In this document: positions 1 to 5,708 of the stretch, in pieces
Numbering within the stretch: position 1 is the stretch's first letter
Layout of the letters: every line of letters begins with the position of its first letter
Assembly: GCA_023434015.1 (NCBI GenBank)
Contig: JAEYTM010000164.1
Coordinates: 1-6,173, forward strand
Reading direction: 5' to 3'
DNA from: Pseudomonadota bacterium
GTDB taxonomy: Bacteria; Pseudomonadota; Alphaproteobacteria; Caulobacterales; Caulobacteraceae
DNA: 6,173 nucleotides
Notes under the pieces: model-generated
Seen by the model: the letters and a program-made list of their open reading frames with translations, nothing else
What the model was told of the DNA's origin: nothing
Databases searched by the model: none
Made by a program: the position numbers and the translations under genes

Positions 1-64
1 CCGCAATGCTGGCCGCTCCGCCGACCACGGCGCGCCTGTCGAGTTTCGGACCGGATCCGCTCAT
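1..64 (-). CDS. Partial Tat-exported protein, N-terminus only
   Basis: Only the first 21 codons are in the window, reading leftward from an ATG at 64-62. They encode MSGSGPKLDRRAVVGGAASIA. The start is preceded by GGGGAAGGAAAC, a strong purine-rich ribosome binding site. Two arginines after an aspartate, followed by a small, mildly hydrophobic alanine/glycine stretch, resemble a twin-arginine (Tat) leader, so the product is probably a folded, cofactor-bearing or secreted enzyme. The leader resembles that of the flavoenzyme at 3958-5208 (DRRMILTGATGAALAAG), but this may be only the shared Tat pattern. The gene lies downstream of the receptor gene on the same strand, yet a strong terminator intervenes, so it is probably expressed separately. 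The mature protein is outside the window and its function cannot be named. Confidence 0.6.
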   Translation of the reverse strand, partial: MSGSGPKLDRRAVVGGAASIA

Positions 65-87
65 GTTTCCTTCCCCTTATGAGCGGC

Positions 88-115
88 GCGTCCCATTTTG
101 GAGGACAGCGTCCCA
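88..115 (-). repeat. Two direct repeats TGGGACGC upstream of left gene
   Basis: TGGGACGC (minus-strand sense) occurs twice with a 20-base period, about two helical turns, 24 to 51 bases upstream of the left gene's start codon. The copy further from the start also forms a small inverted repeat, GGAC-GCT-GTCC. The position and phasing would fit an operator or activator site for the left gene, but two 8-base copies can arise by chance in GC-rich DNA. Confidence 0.3.
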
Positions 116-240
116 ACTCACCGGCAAGTGGTAACACGTCCGGGGTCCACGTCCATCACCGGCGATAAGTCCGCTATCTGGACCCGGCGGCCTTGCAGCC
201 GAACCCATCCCGCGGGCCGCCGGGAGCCGGCCCAAACGCA

Positions 241-271
241 CAAAGCCCTGCTCGTTTCCGAGAGGGCTTTG
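241..271 (-). terminator. Rho-independent-like terminator of the receptor gene
   Basis: CAAAGCCCT (241-249) pairs perfectly with AGGGCTTTG (263-271). Inside it, CTCG (251-254) pairs with CGAG (259-262), leaving only G250 bulged. Read on the minus strand the loop is GAAA, a stable GNRA tetraloop, and the stem is followed by a run containing TTTG and GTTTG. On the plus strand the loop is TTTC and no T-rich tail follows, so the hairpin is orientated for leftward transcripts. It lies about 90 bases past the receptor stop codon. Confidence 0.75.
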
Positions 272-276
272 GCGAC

Positions 277-293
277 CGTCACCAGCGGTGACG
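277..293 (-). other. Second hairpin in the receptor gene 3' region
   Basis: CGTCACC and GGTGACG form a perfect 7-bp stem with a 3-base loop. A further inverted pair of GGCCGGCC (316-323 and 342-349), extended by GCT/AGC after a mismatch, lies closer to the stop codon. Neither has a T-run, so they are more likely mRNA 3'-end stabilising structures or parts of a compound terminator than terminators on their own. Confidence 0.35.
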
Positions 294-359
294 ATAAGGA
301 GGATAGAGATGGCCTGGCCGGCCTGCTGCGCGAACGAAGCTGGCCGGCCCGCCGTCTGC

Positions 360-3188
360 TTACATCTTCAGGCGGAAGCCGGCGCGATAAGCGCGGCCGA
401 TCCGGTCGTACTGGGTGTTGCTTTGGCCTTGGTAGTAGCCGTCGGTGACCGAGCCGAAGATCAGCGGCGGAGCCTTGTCGAACACGTTGTCGACGGCGCC
501 GAAGAACTGGACCTGCGAGTTCACGTTGTAGTTGAACCCGATGTCGAAGATCTTGCTGCTCTTAACGTCGTTGTCTTCGATCGTCAGACGGTTACCGACC
601 GGGCAGTTCGACACGCACTCGGTGAAGCGCTTGTCGTACAGGCGCGAGCCCACGTAACGCCACGACACGGTGAAATCGAGCCGGTCGTTGCTGTAGGTCG
701 CCGAAGCCGTCCCCTGAACGCGGGCCGGGTCGAGGCCCGGGTTCACCGTGCCGGTCGCCTGCTGGTTCAGCAGGGTGTCGGCGGTGGCCATGTCGCCGAC
801 CAGGCGGGTGGCCATCAGGCGCAGTTGCAGCGAGCCGTCCAGGCTGTCGGCGAAGGTCGACATCGGCAGGCGGTAGCTGACGTCGAAGTCCAGACCGCGG
901 GCGCGGCGCGAGGCCACGTTCTGCGGGAGGCGCTTGATCAGAGTGATCTGACCGTTGGTCCGCTCCACCGCGTTGCAGAGTTCGGTCTGGCCCTGGAAGC
1001 AGAGATCGACAACCGCCTGGGCGGACGGACGCGCGATGGCCCCCGAAATGTCGATGTCATAGTAGTCGACCGACGCCTGGAAGCCCGGAATGAAGCTCGG
1101 CGAGTAGACAACGCCGGCGCTGAAGCCGTCCGCCTTCTCGGGCTCGAGGTTGGGATTGCCCGCGCTGAGCGAGAAGGAGTTGTTCAGCGAGACGTTGTTC
1201 ACGGGGTCGAACACGGTGGTGCCCGACACGGTCTGGCCGGCCGCGAACAGGTCGGTCAGGCTCGGCGCACGGATGTCCCGCGAAAGGGTCGTGCGGAACC
1301 GCACGTCGGCGACCGGCTCATAGACGGCCCCGACCTTCCAGGTCGTGACGTTGCCGGAGTTGCTGTAGTGCGTACCGCGGACGGCGGCGTTCACGTTCAG
1401 CGAGTAGGCCCACGGCAGGTCACGGGCGAGCGGGATTTCCACTTCGCCGAAGACGTCGGTGACCTTGGTCTCACCACGGCTGGCCTTGAAGTTGCCGACG
1501 AAGAAGCCGGTGGCCTCGCTGATCGGGTCAGCTTCGCCGCCAAGCGTTTCGACGCGGTGTTCGATACCGAACGCCACGCCCACCGGACCGGCCCAGGTTT
1601 CGAAGGGCTGGCCGCTGATGTCGGCCGCGGTCAGGTGCTGCTTGATGACCTCACGACGTTCCGAGACGCCGGTCACATAGTCGATCGCGCGGCTGTCGTT
1701 CACCCCGATGCCCATCGGATTGTAGGCCACGCAGCCGTTGGTCGGGTCGGTCAGCGTCGAGCGGCAGACGATGGCGCCGGTCGCCGGATCGCGGACGGCG
1801 TCCGTGGCCCGGGCGTAGTTCGCGGTGATGCCGGCGTTGCGCGCCCGCGACCAGAAGACCGTCTTGCTGGGCTGGTAGTAGGCGTTCCAGCGCCACTCGG
1901 TGTTCATCGCCGAGAAGTCGCCGGTCGCGCCGACGGTGAAGCGGCTGAACTCGGTCTCGTTGTTGATCTGGGCGGGCCCGATGTCGTCGTTGAGCGTCCC
2001 CATGTTGAACGAGGTGATGTTGGCCGCCGCCATCCGCGCCGCGACGGTCTCCGGGATGAACGGGTTGTCCGACCGGATCGTCAGGTTGCCGTGACGACGC
2101 GTGGGAGTCGCATCGCTGAGGCCGCGCAGCTGCGAGTATTGGCCTTCGGCGTAGATTTCGGCGGAGTCGGTGACCTCATAACTCAGGCGGCCGAACAGCG
2201 AATAGCGACGCACGGCCGGGTCCATGTCGACCTTGTCGTCGATCCGGGAATATTCCCAGTCGCCGCCGCTCATCACGTTGCCGGCCGGGCTGACGGTGCC
2301 GAAGTTGAAGATGCCGGGCGCGCCGCCCGGGCCGAACATCACGCCGCGCAGCGGACCGGCGGTGATCACGCCGCCCGGAGTGGCGTTGCTGACGCCGACT
2401 TCACGGGCCAGCAGGAAGCGGGGCAGGCCGTTGGTGTCGGTGTAGGCCGGGTTGGTGAACAGGTTCGCGCTGTTGCGGTTCCACTTGCGCGGAGCGCCGC
2501 TGATGCCCTCGTTGCCGGCGAATTCGCCGGAGAGCAGCACGTGGCCGCGGCCGCCGCCGAACGAGCTCCCCCGGGCCACCGACACGAAGTAGCTTTCATT
2601 GTCGCCGGCGCCGGTGATGCCGCCGTTCACCGTCGCCCGCAGGCCCGTGAACTTGTGGTCGAGAATGAAGTTCACCACGCCCGAGAGCGCGTCCGAACCG
2701 TAGGCCGCCGAGGCGCCGCCGGTCACGACTTCGACCCGGGAGACCAGGGCGTTGGGCACGTTGTTCACGTCGGGCACGCCAGCGGTGATGCGGCGGCCGT
2801 CGATCAGGACCAGCGTCCGCTCCGCGCCCAGGGCGCGCAGGTTGAGGCGGTTGACGCCCAGGGCGCCCGAACTGATGTTGCTGGTGAGGGTCCGCGGCGT
2901 CGTGCTGCCCGCAAGCGCCGGCAGGCGGTTGACGGCGTCAGCGATGTTGGTCGGGGCGATCGCCTGCAGCGAGGCCGCGCCGAGCACCGACACCGGCGTC
3001 GGGGCCTGGAAGCCGCTGTTCACGATACGCGAACCCGTGACGACGATCTCCTCGATGTCAGCTTCCACGGCGTCCGGGACGGCGGCGTCCTGAGCATGCG
3101 CGGCGGTGACCGCAAAGGCCGCGGCGATGGCCGCCGTCGACGTCGCGGTGAACATTCGTGCCCGGCTGGCACGCCCGATCTTGAGCAT
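360..3188 (-). CDS. TonB-dependent outer-membrane receptor
   Basis: This 942-residue protein is a TonB-dependent receptor. These outer-membrane 22-strand barrels import scarce ligands into the periplasm using energy passed on by TonB-ExbB-ExbD. The signal peptide spans about residues 1-32, with predicted cleavage after AHA and before QDAAVP. A TonB-box-like segment, EEIVVTGSRI, lies at 46-55. The plug domain follows (about 57-176), with LRALGAERTLVLIDGRR (117-133) and VEVVTGGASAAYGSDALSGVVNFIL. The barrel ends in YRAGFRLKM. Three closely spaced cysteine pairs (475/486, 730/738, 858/862) probably form disulphides in surface loops. The ATG at 3188 was chosen because GAGGGG lies 9 bases upstream and the signal peptide begins there; a TTG at 3248 would add 20 residues and bring the start to within four bases of the shared promoter element. 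No secretin/TonB short N-terminal signalling domain (FecA type) is seen. The ligand cannot be read from sequence; context suggests an amine or amino-acid-like compound. Confidence 0.96.
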   Translation of the reverse strand: MLKIGRASRARMFTATSTAAIAAAFAVTAAHAQDAAVPDAVEADIEEIVVTGSRIVNSGFQAPTPVSVLGAASLQAIAPTNIADAVNRLPALAGSTTPRTLTSNISSGALGVNRLNLRALGAERTLVLIDGRRITAGVPDVNNVPNALVSRVEVVTGGASAAYGSDALSGVVNFILDHKFTGLRATVNGGITGAGDNESYFVSVARGSSFGGGRGHVLLSGEFAGNEGISGAPRKWNRNSANLFTNPAYTDTNGLPRFLLAREVGVSNATPGGVITAGPLRGVMFGPGGAPGIFNFGTVSPAGNVMSGGDWEYSRIDDKVDMDPAVRRYSLFGRLSYEVTDSAEIYAEGQYSQLRGLSDATPTRRHGNLTIRSDNPFIPETVAARMAAANITSFNMGTLNDDIGPAQINNETEFSRFTVGATGDFSAMNTEWRWNAYYQPSKTVFWSRARNAGITANYARATDAVRDPATGAIVCRSTLTDPTNGCVAYNPMGIGVNDSRAIDYVTGVSERREVIKQHLTAADISGQPFETWAGPVGVAFGIEHRVETLGGEADPISEATGFFVGNFKASRGETKVTDVFGEVEIPLARDLPWAYSLNVNAAVRGTHYSNSGNVTTWKVGAVYEPVADVRFRTTLSRDIRAPSLTDLFAAGQTVSGTTVFDPVNNVSLNNSFSLSAGNPNLEPEKADGFSAGVVYSPSFIPGFQASVDYYDIDISGAIARPSAQAVVDLCFQGQTELCNAVERTNGQITLIKRLPQNVASRRARGLDFDVSYRLPMSTFADSLDGSLQLRLMATRLVGDMATADTLLNQQATGTVNPGLDPARVQGTASATYSNDRLDFTVSWRYVGSRLYDKRFTECVSNCPVGNRLTIEDNDVKSSKIFDIGFNYNVNSQVQFFGAVDNVFDKAPPLIFGSVTDGYYQGQSNTQYDRIGRAYRAGFRLKM

Positions 3189-3251
3189 TCTAGTAATCCC
3201 CTCGTCTTGTATCGCCATCGCCCGTGCCGACAACGCGGGCTGGCTCAAGGG

Positions 3252-3281
3252 CTAGAACGCAGGCTTTCGGGATCACCTCAC
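3252..3281 (-). promoter_or_regulatory. Shared bipartite element, copy 1 (receptor gene)
   Basis: On the minus strand this reads GTGAGGT, 13 bases, then TGCGTTCTAG. It ends 63 bases before the receptor start codon. All 17 block positions match the copy before the flavoenzyme gene at 5234-5263. The CGTT in the second block is like the -10 element of many extracytoplasmic-function sigma factors, but the GAGG block is not a familiar -35. It may therefore be a promoter for an alternative sigma factor or an activator/repressor site. An inverted repeat abuts its upstream edge. Confidence 0.65.
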
Positions 3282-3316
3282 CACCGGTCGGCGCTTTTGG
3301 ATTTCCGACCGGGTGG
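3281..3316. repeat. Imperfect inverted repeat in divergent promoter region
   Basis: CCACCGGTCGG (3281-3291) and CCGACCGGGTGG (3305-3316) are 11-bp arms, complementary except for one extra G, around a 13-base AT-richer spacer. The repeat touches the upstream edge of the receptor's bipartite element and lies between two divergent genes. A dimeric regulator's operator is the simplest reading. No equivalent copy is seen at the other four elements, so it would be specific to this intergenic region. Confidence 0.45.
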
Positions 3317-3324
3317 CCGTGCGG

Positions 3325-3345
3325 ACTGCCTAAGCCGCAGGCAGT
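3325..3345. repeat. Perfect 7-bp inverted repeat ACTGCCT/AGGCAGT
   Basis: ACTGCCT (3325-3331) and AGGCAGT (3339-3345) are exactly complementary around a 7-base loop, followed on the plus strand by TTGAAC. It lies between the receptor and cytochrome upstream elements. It could be a second operator or a small hairpin; neither neighbouring transcript is expected to include it if the bipartite elements are promoters. Confidence 0.35.
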
Positions 3346-3397
3346 TTGAACAATGCGTCCGCCGCGGCGGGACGGCGCGGGGGCGAACGCCTTTCAG

Positions 3398-3427
3398 ATG
3401 AGGCGAAGCGCGCCCGCCGCGTTTGAC
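3398..3427 (+). promoter_or_regulatory. Shared bipartite element, copy 2 (cytochrome gene)
   Basis: On the plus strand this reads ATGAGGC, 13 bases, CGCGTTTGAC. It has the same block spacing as the other four copies and ends 27 bases before the ATG at 3455. It shares GCGTTTGA with the symporter copy. Its distance from the start codon is close to that of the flavoenzyme copy (25 bases), which supports a promoter with a short untranslated leader. Confidence 0.55.
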
Positions 3428-3454
3428 CTCAGGCAAGGAAAGGATCTTTTGCTG

Positions 3455-3814
3455 ATGAACCCTTCACGCCTGATGTTGGCCGCCGCGTCGGCGGGTCTCG
3501 TTGTGCTGTCGGCCTGCGCCGCCACCTCGGCCCCCGCGAATTCCACGCCGGCCCCTGCCCCCGCCACGGCCGCGCCGAGCGCCAGCGCGAGCGCGGCCCC
3601 CGCGGGGGCGACCCCCGACTTGGCTCGCGCCGAGGCGACGTTCAAGACGGTCTGCAGCGGCTGCCACGAGGCCGAGCTGGCCGCCGAACTGCGCAACACC
3701 CGCGAGGGATGGCAGCAACTCATCGAGCGCATGTTCGGCTTCGGCCTCGCCGCCAGCGCCGACGAGGTCGCCCAGATCACGGACTATCTGGTCCACACCT
3801 ATCCCGCCGAGTGA
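3455..3814 (+). CDS. Cytochrome c-type lipoprotein
   Basis: This 119-residue protein begins with a lipoprotein signal peptide. Its lipobox LSAC has the acylated cysteine at residue 21, so the protein should be membrane-anchored and face the periplasm. An alanine/proline/serine-rich flexible tether follows (about 22-54), then a small haem-binding domain. CSGCH at 67-71 is a canonical CXXCH motif for covalent haem c; His71 is the proximal ligand and Met93 in ERMFGFG is the likely distal ligand. The C-terminal EVAQITDYLVHTYP is the closing helix typical of monohaem cytochrome c domains. The ATG at 3455 is preferred because it places the lipobox correctly and follows AAGGAAAGGA; an in-frame ATG at 3353 would add 34 unlikely residues and read through the bipartite element. 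Its probable role is electron transfer from a periplasmic dehydrogenase. The flavoenzyme encoded convergently is the nearest candidate partner, but this is inference. Confidence 0.88.
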   Translation: MNPSRLMLAAASAGLVVLSACAATSAPANSTPAPAPATAAPSASASAAPAGATPDLARAEATFKTVCSGCHEAELAAELRNTREGWQQLIERMFGFGLAASADEVAQITDYLVHTYPAE

Positions 3815-3874
3815 CCCGGCCCGGCCCGGCGCCCTGGCGGCGGGTCGATAAAACAGATCATCGCCCACATGAAT

Positions 3875-3902
3875 CCGCCCCGTTTCGTTCGAAACGGGGC
3901 GG
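3875..3902. terminator. Bidirectional terminator between convergent genes
   Basis: CCGCCCCGTTTC (3875-3886) pairs perfectly with GAAACGGGGCGG (3891-3902) around a 4-base loop, giving a 12-bp stem. It sits 60 bases after the cytochrome stop codon and 55 bases after the stop of the leftward flavoenzyme gene. It is symmetric and can serve both. T-runs are short on either side (TCAGTTTA on the plus strand, ATTCATG on the minus strand), as is common in GC-rich genomes. Confidence 0.82.
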
Positions 3903-3957
3903 TCAGTTTACCGGCGGAGGGCCTCATCGACCCTGCGCCTGCCTCCTTGAACGGTGA

Positions 3958-5208
3958 TCAGCCGCGCCGGACCCGGTTCGCGTGGGTGGCCAACTGGAAG
4001 AACTTATCCACCGCCGGATCCGTCGGCCGCCCGGTGATCCGGTCGGCGACATACTCGCCCACCATCGGTCCGTGCTTGAAGCCGTGGCCGCCGCCGCCGC
4101 TCGCGATCCAGACGTTCTCGAACGCCGGGTGGCGGTCGATGATGAAGTGGCTGTTGGAGGGGCTCTCCATCTGACAGACGCGGGTTTCCAGCAGCGGCGC
4201 ACCGGCCATGCCCGGGAAACGGTGAGCGATGTAGTCGCGGCCGCGGGTCAGACGCTCCGGCGCGGCCACGCGCTCAAGCGTATCCGGGTCCACCTGGCCC
4301 GTCGGGCCGCCGCCGCCGCTCGGGGAATACTTTAGCCCCCGCTCGAGGCTGCCGAAACCGTAGCCGCCGCGGACGTAGTCGTGCCAGGCCGGCTGCTTCG
4401 GCCAGGAGAAGCGGTCGTCGCCCGCGGGGACGCCCCAGTAGTGGTACTCGCTGCGGTTCACCGAGACCTTCGGCCCCATCACGTCCGGCAGGACCTTCGG
4501 CGACCACGGCCCGAGGGCGAAGACGAACTGCGCCGCCGAAAGGGTCTCGCCGCCGTCGAGGGCCAGGGCGGTCATCCGCGAGCCGGTGGAGGGACCGGGC
4601 ATGGCCCGCGCGATCCGGAACTCGCCGCCCTTCTTCTGGAACACCTCCGAGACGGTGATCATGCTTTCGCGCGCCTTGATCAGGGCCGCGCTGGTCTTCT
4701 CGATGAATGCGAACTCGACGTCGTCGAAGTTCATCTGGGGGTAGGTGCGCCGCAGCTCGGCCCGCTCCAGCACTTCGTAGGGAATCTTCAGCTTATCGAA
4801 GATCTGGCGCTGGGCGACCATGTTGGGCAGCCAGCTGTTGGCCAGCTCGAGACGGTCGTTCTGATAAAGCAGGGTGCGGCCGAACTCGGCCTGACGCATC
4901 TTCCACAGCACCATCGCCTTGGCCGCCCACTCGGCATAGAAGGCGTCGGAGCCGTATCCCGACCGGATCGAGCGCGTTTCGCCAGCGGACGAGGACCGCG
5001 GACTGGACGGTCCGTACTGGTCGACCGAGACGACTTTCAGGCCCCGTTCGCGCAAGGAAAGCGCGGCCCATCCGCCGAAAGCGCCGGCGCCCACCACCAC
5101 CACGTCGGGCGAGCCGCCGCGACCTGGCGCGGCTTGCACCTGGCTCGCCGCGCCAGCTGCGAGTGCGGCGCCCGTGGCGCCCGTCAGTATCATCCGCCTG
5201 TCGATCAT
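3958..5208 (-). CDS. Tat-exported FAD-dependent oxidase, monomeric sarcosine oxidase-like
   Basis: This 416-residue flavoprotein belongs to the D-amino acid oxidase fold, nearest to monomeric sarcosine oxidase and N-methyl-L-tryptophan oxidase, which oxidise secondary amines to imines. It begins with a Tat leader, IDRRMILTG and a hydrophobic stretch to about residue 27, so it should be exported folded with FAD bound. The Rossmann motif VVVGAGAFGG is at 37-46, and GETRSIRSGYG at 76-86 matches the family's GDTRIIR segment. GLKYSP (291-296) keeps the lysine that activates oxygen in sarcosine oxidase. VDPDTLER (306-313) and CQMESPSNSHFIID (345-358) are also conserved, and Cys345 aligns with the cysteine that covalently binds FAD. 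GGGGHGFKHGP is at 371-381. Two active-site histidines of sarcosine oxidase (45 and 269) appear as Ala75 and Ser297, so the substrate may differ. The ATG at 5208 has GGGAG six bases upstream and starts the Tat leader; an in-frame start at 5244 would read into the bipartite element. Alignment to the family is from memory. Confidence 0.92.
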   Translation of the reverse strand: MIDRRMILTGATGAALAAGAASQVQAAPGRGGSPDVVVVGAGAFGGWAALSLRERGLKVVSVDQYGPSSPRSSSAGETRSIRSGYGSDAFYAEWAAKAMVLWKMRQAEFGRTLLYQNDRLELANSWLPNMVAQRQIFDKLKIPYEVLERAELRRTYPQMNFDDVEFAFIEKTSAALIKARESMITVSEVFQKKGGEFRIARAMPGPSTGSRMTALALDGGETLSAAQFVFALGPWSPKVLPDVMGPKVSVNRSEYHYWGVPAGDDRFSWPKQPAWHDYVRGGYGFGSLERGLKYSPSGGGGPTGQVDPDTLERVAAPERLTRGRDYIAHRFPGMAGAPLLETRVCQMESPSNSHFIIDRHPAFENVWIASGGGGHGFKHGPMVGEYVADRITGRPTDPAVDKFFQLATHANRVRRG

Positions 5209-5233
5209 TATTCGCTCCCACGATCTTCGATAA

Positions 5234-5263
5234 CTAGAACGCACCGTCGGCGGGAAACCTCAC
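5234..5263 (-). promoter_or_regulatory. Shared bipartite element, copy 3 (flavoenzyme gene)
   Basis: On the minus strand this reads GTGAGGT, 13 bases, TGCGTTCTAG, identical in both blocks to the receptor copy while the 13-base spacer differs. It ends 25 bases before the flavoenzyme ATG. It lies in the 98-base gap after the regulator gene, so the flavoenzyme gene probably has its own start of transcription rather than depending only on readthrough from the regulator. Confidence 0.65.
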
Positions 5264-5306
5264 GGGCAAACGGGGCCTGACTGACGCCGCGAAGCGCTTG
5301 CGATGT

Positions 5307-5588
5307 TCAGGCGTGCAGGGCGTCCAGCTCATGCACCAGTTCGGCGAAAACCTTGGCCGGTTCGAGCTCCAGCGCACGGCAGATCAGGTAGAATTCGCGC
5401 AGATCCACGCGACGCTGCCGCTTTTCCAGCAGGACGATGTGAGATTGCGAGCGCCCGAGGCGGGCCGCCAGTTCACGCTGGGAGATGCCCGCCCTCTGGC
5501 GGGCGCGCGCCAGGAGTTGCGTCAGCGGCCCGTATTCCTCGCTGAAGATCGGACTGGTCGTCGAGATTCCCATGGTCCCCGCATCCAT
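5307..5588 (-). CDS. Small XRE-family helix-turn-helix regulator
   Basis: This 93-residue protein consists almost wholly of one XRE/Cro-CI type DNA-binding domain. LTQLLARARQRAG (22-34) is helix 1. SQRELAARLGRSQSHIVLLE (36-55) is the helix-turn-helix, with the family's usual Ser-Gln start, a small residue before the turn and Ser-x-x-x-Leu-Glu in the recognition helix. RRVDLREFYLICRALELEPAKVF (59-81) is the conserved following helix pair. No sensing domain is present, so any signal must come through a partner or the protein acts constitutively. It is 98 bases upstream of the flavoenzyme gene on the same strand and divergent from the symporter. The first ATG (5588) has AAAGG close upstream; a second ATG at 5573 would start 27 bases after the bipartite element, matching its neighbours, so the start is uncertain by five codons. 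It is a candidate regulator of the local genes and of itself. Confidence 0.9.
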   Translation of the reverse strand: MDAGTMGISTTSPIFSEEYGPLTQLLARARQRAGISQRELAARLGRSQSHIVLLEKRQRRVDLREFYLICRALELEPAKVFAELVHELDALHA

Positions 5589-5600
5589 TACACCTTTCAG

Positions 5601-5630
5601 GTAAGACGGGCGGCCGGCGTATCACCTCAC
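5601..5630 (-). promoter_or_regulatory. Shared bipartite element, copy 4 (regulator gene)
   Basis: On the minus strand this reads GTGAGGT, 13 bases, CCCGTCTTAC. It is the most divergent second block (CGTC instead of CGTT) but has an exact first block and spacing. The bases next to the first block, GATAC, resemble GATCC in the receptor copy. It ends 12 bases before the ATG at 5588 or 27 before the ATG at 5573. A weaker copy at a regulator's own gene would fit autoregulation. Confidence 0.5.
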
Positions 5631-5650
5631 CCATGACACCGGGCCCGAAC

Positions 5651-5668
5651 GGCGGCCGCGCAGCCGCC
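5651..5668. repeat. Inverted repeat between divergent elements
   Basis: GGCGGC (5651-5656) and GCCGCC (5663-5668) form a perfect 6-bp palindrome with a 6-base spacer. It sits near the midpoint of the 48 bases that separate the divergent regulator and symporter elements. It is a possible operator, but such GC palindromes are frequent at this base composition. Confidence 0.25.
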
Positions 5669-5678
5669 CGTCCTTGCG

Positions 5679-5708
5679 ATGAGGTGAACCCGCGTCGCTG
5701 CGTTTGAA
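5679..5708 (+). promoter_or_regulatory. Shared bipartite element, copy 5 (symporter gene)
   Basis: On the plus strand this reads ATGAGGT, 13 bases, TGCGTTTGAA. Blocks and spacing match the other copies, with GAACCCG after the first block recalling GATCCCG in the receptor copy. It faces the symporter but ends 150 bases before that start codon, which would give a long structured leader. It is paired back to back with the regulator's copy. Confidence 0.58.

Larger units (their letters stand above)
65..359. other. Intergenic region between receptor gene and left gene
   Basis: No convincing gene lies in these 295 bases; the open frames here lack good codon use and a recognisable protein. The receptor-proximal side holds three inverted repeats: GGCCGGCC at 316-323 and 342-349, CGTCACC-AGC-GGTGACG at 277-293, and the terminator at 241-271. 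The left-gene side holds two copies of GCGTCCCA exactly 20 bases apart (88-95 and 108-115). The bipartite element found before the other five genes was looked for and not found here in complete form. Confidence 0.6.

Noticed and set aside
92..121. GTGAGTT upstream of the left gene as a possible sixth copy of the bipartite element
   Set aside because: The first block differs (GTGAGTT rather than GTGAGGT) and the expected second block position reads CCAAAATGGG, with no CGT.
235..260. GGAAAC and TGCGTT on the minus strand with spacing like an extracytoplasmic-function sigma promoter
   Set aside because: Both blocks fall in or beside the terminator hairpin at 241-271, and the first block does not match the TGAGG of the other copies; coincidence is more likely.
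3209..3233. Possible housekeeping promoter for the receptor: TTGTCG with GCGATAC 13 bases downstream on the minus strand
   Set aside because: It resembles the Caulobacter-type consensus only in part (the second half of the -10 does not fit). The better supported shared element lies just upstream, so it is kept only as a weak alternative.
288..3401. Open frame of 1037 codons on the plus strand, longer than the receptor gene it overlaps
   Set aside because: It is antisense to a receptor with clear signal peptide, plug and barrel signatures. Its translation is a low-complexity arginine/valine/glycine/alanine/histidine mix with no recognisable domain, which is what GC-rich coding DNA gives on its opposite strand.
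3464..3868. Minus-strand open frames opposite the cytochrome lipoprotein gene
   Set aside because: They are glycine/arginine- or alanine-rich translations of the antisense of a real gene with lipobox and CXXCH; no ribosome binding site or motif supports them.
3902..3931. ATGAGGC on the minus strand near the end of the flavoenzyme transcript
   Set aside because: The second block at the required distance is absent (no CGT) and no leftward gene start follows.
4381..5280. Open frame of about 300 codons on the plus strand opposite the flavoenzyme gene
   Set aside because: It mirrors the third-position GC bias of the real minus-strand gene. Its composition is arginine- and histidine-rich, with no family signature.
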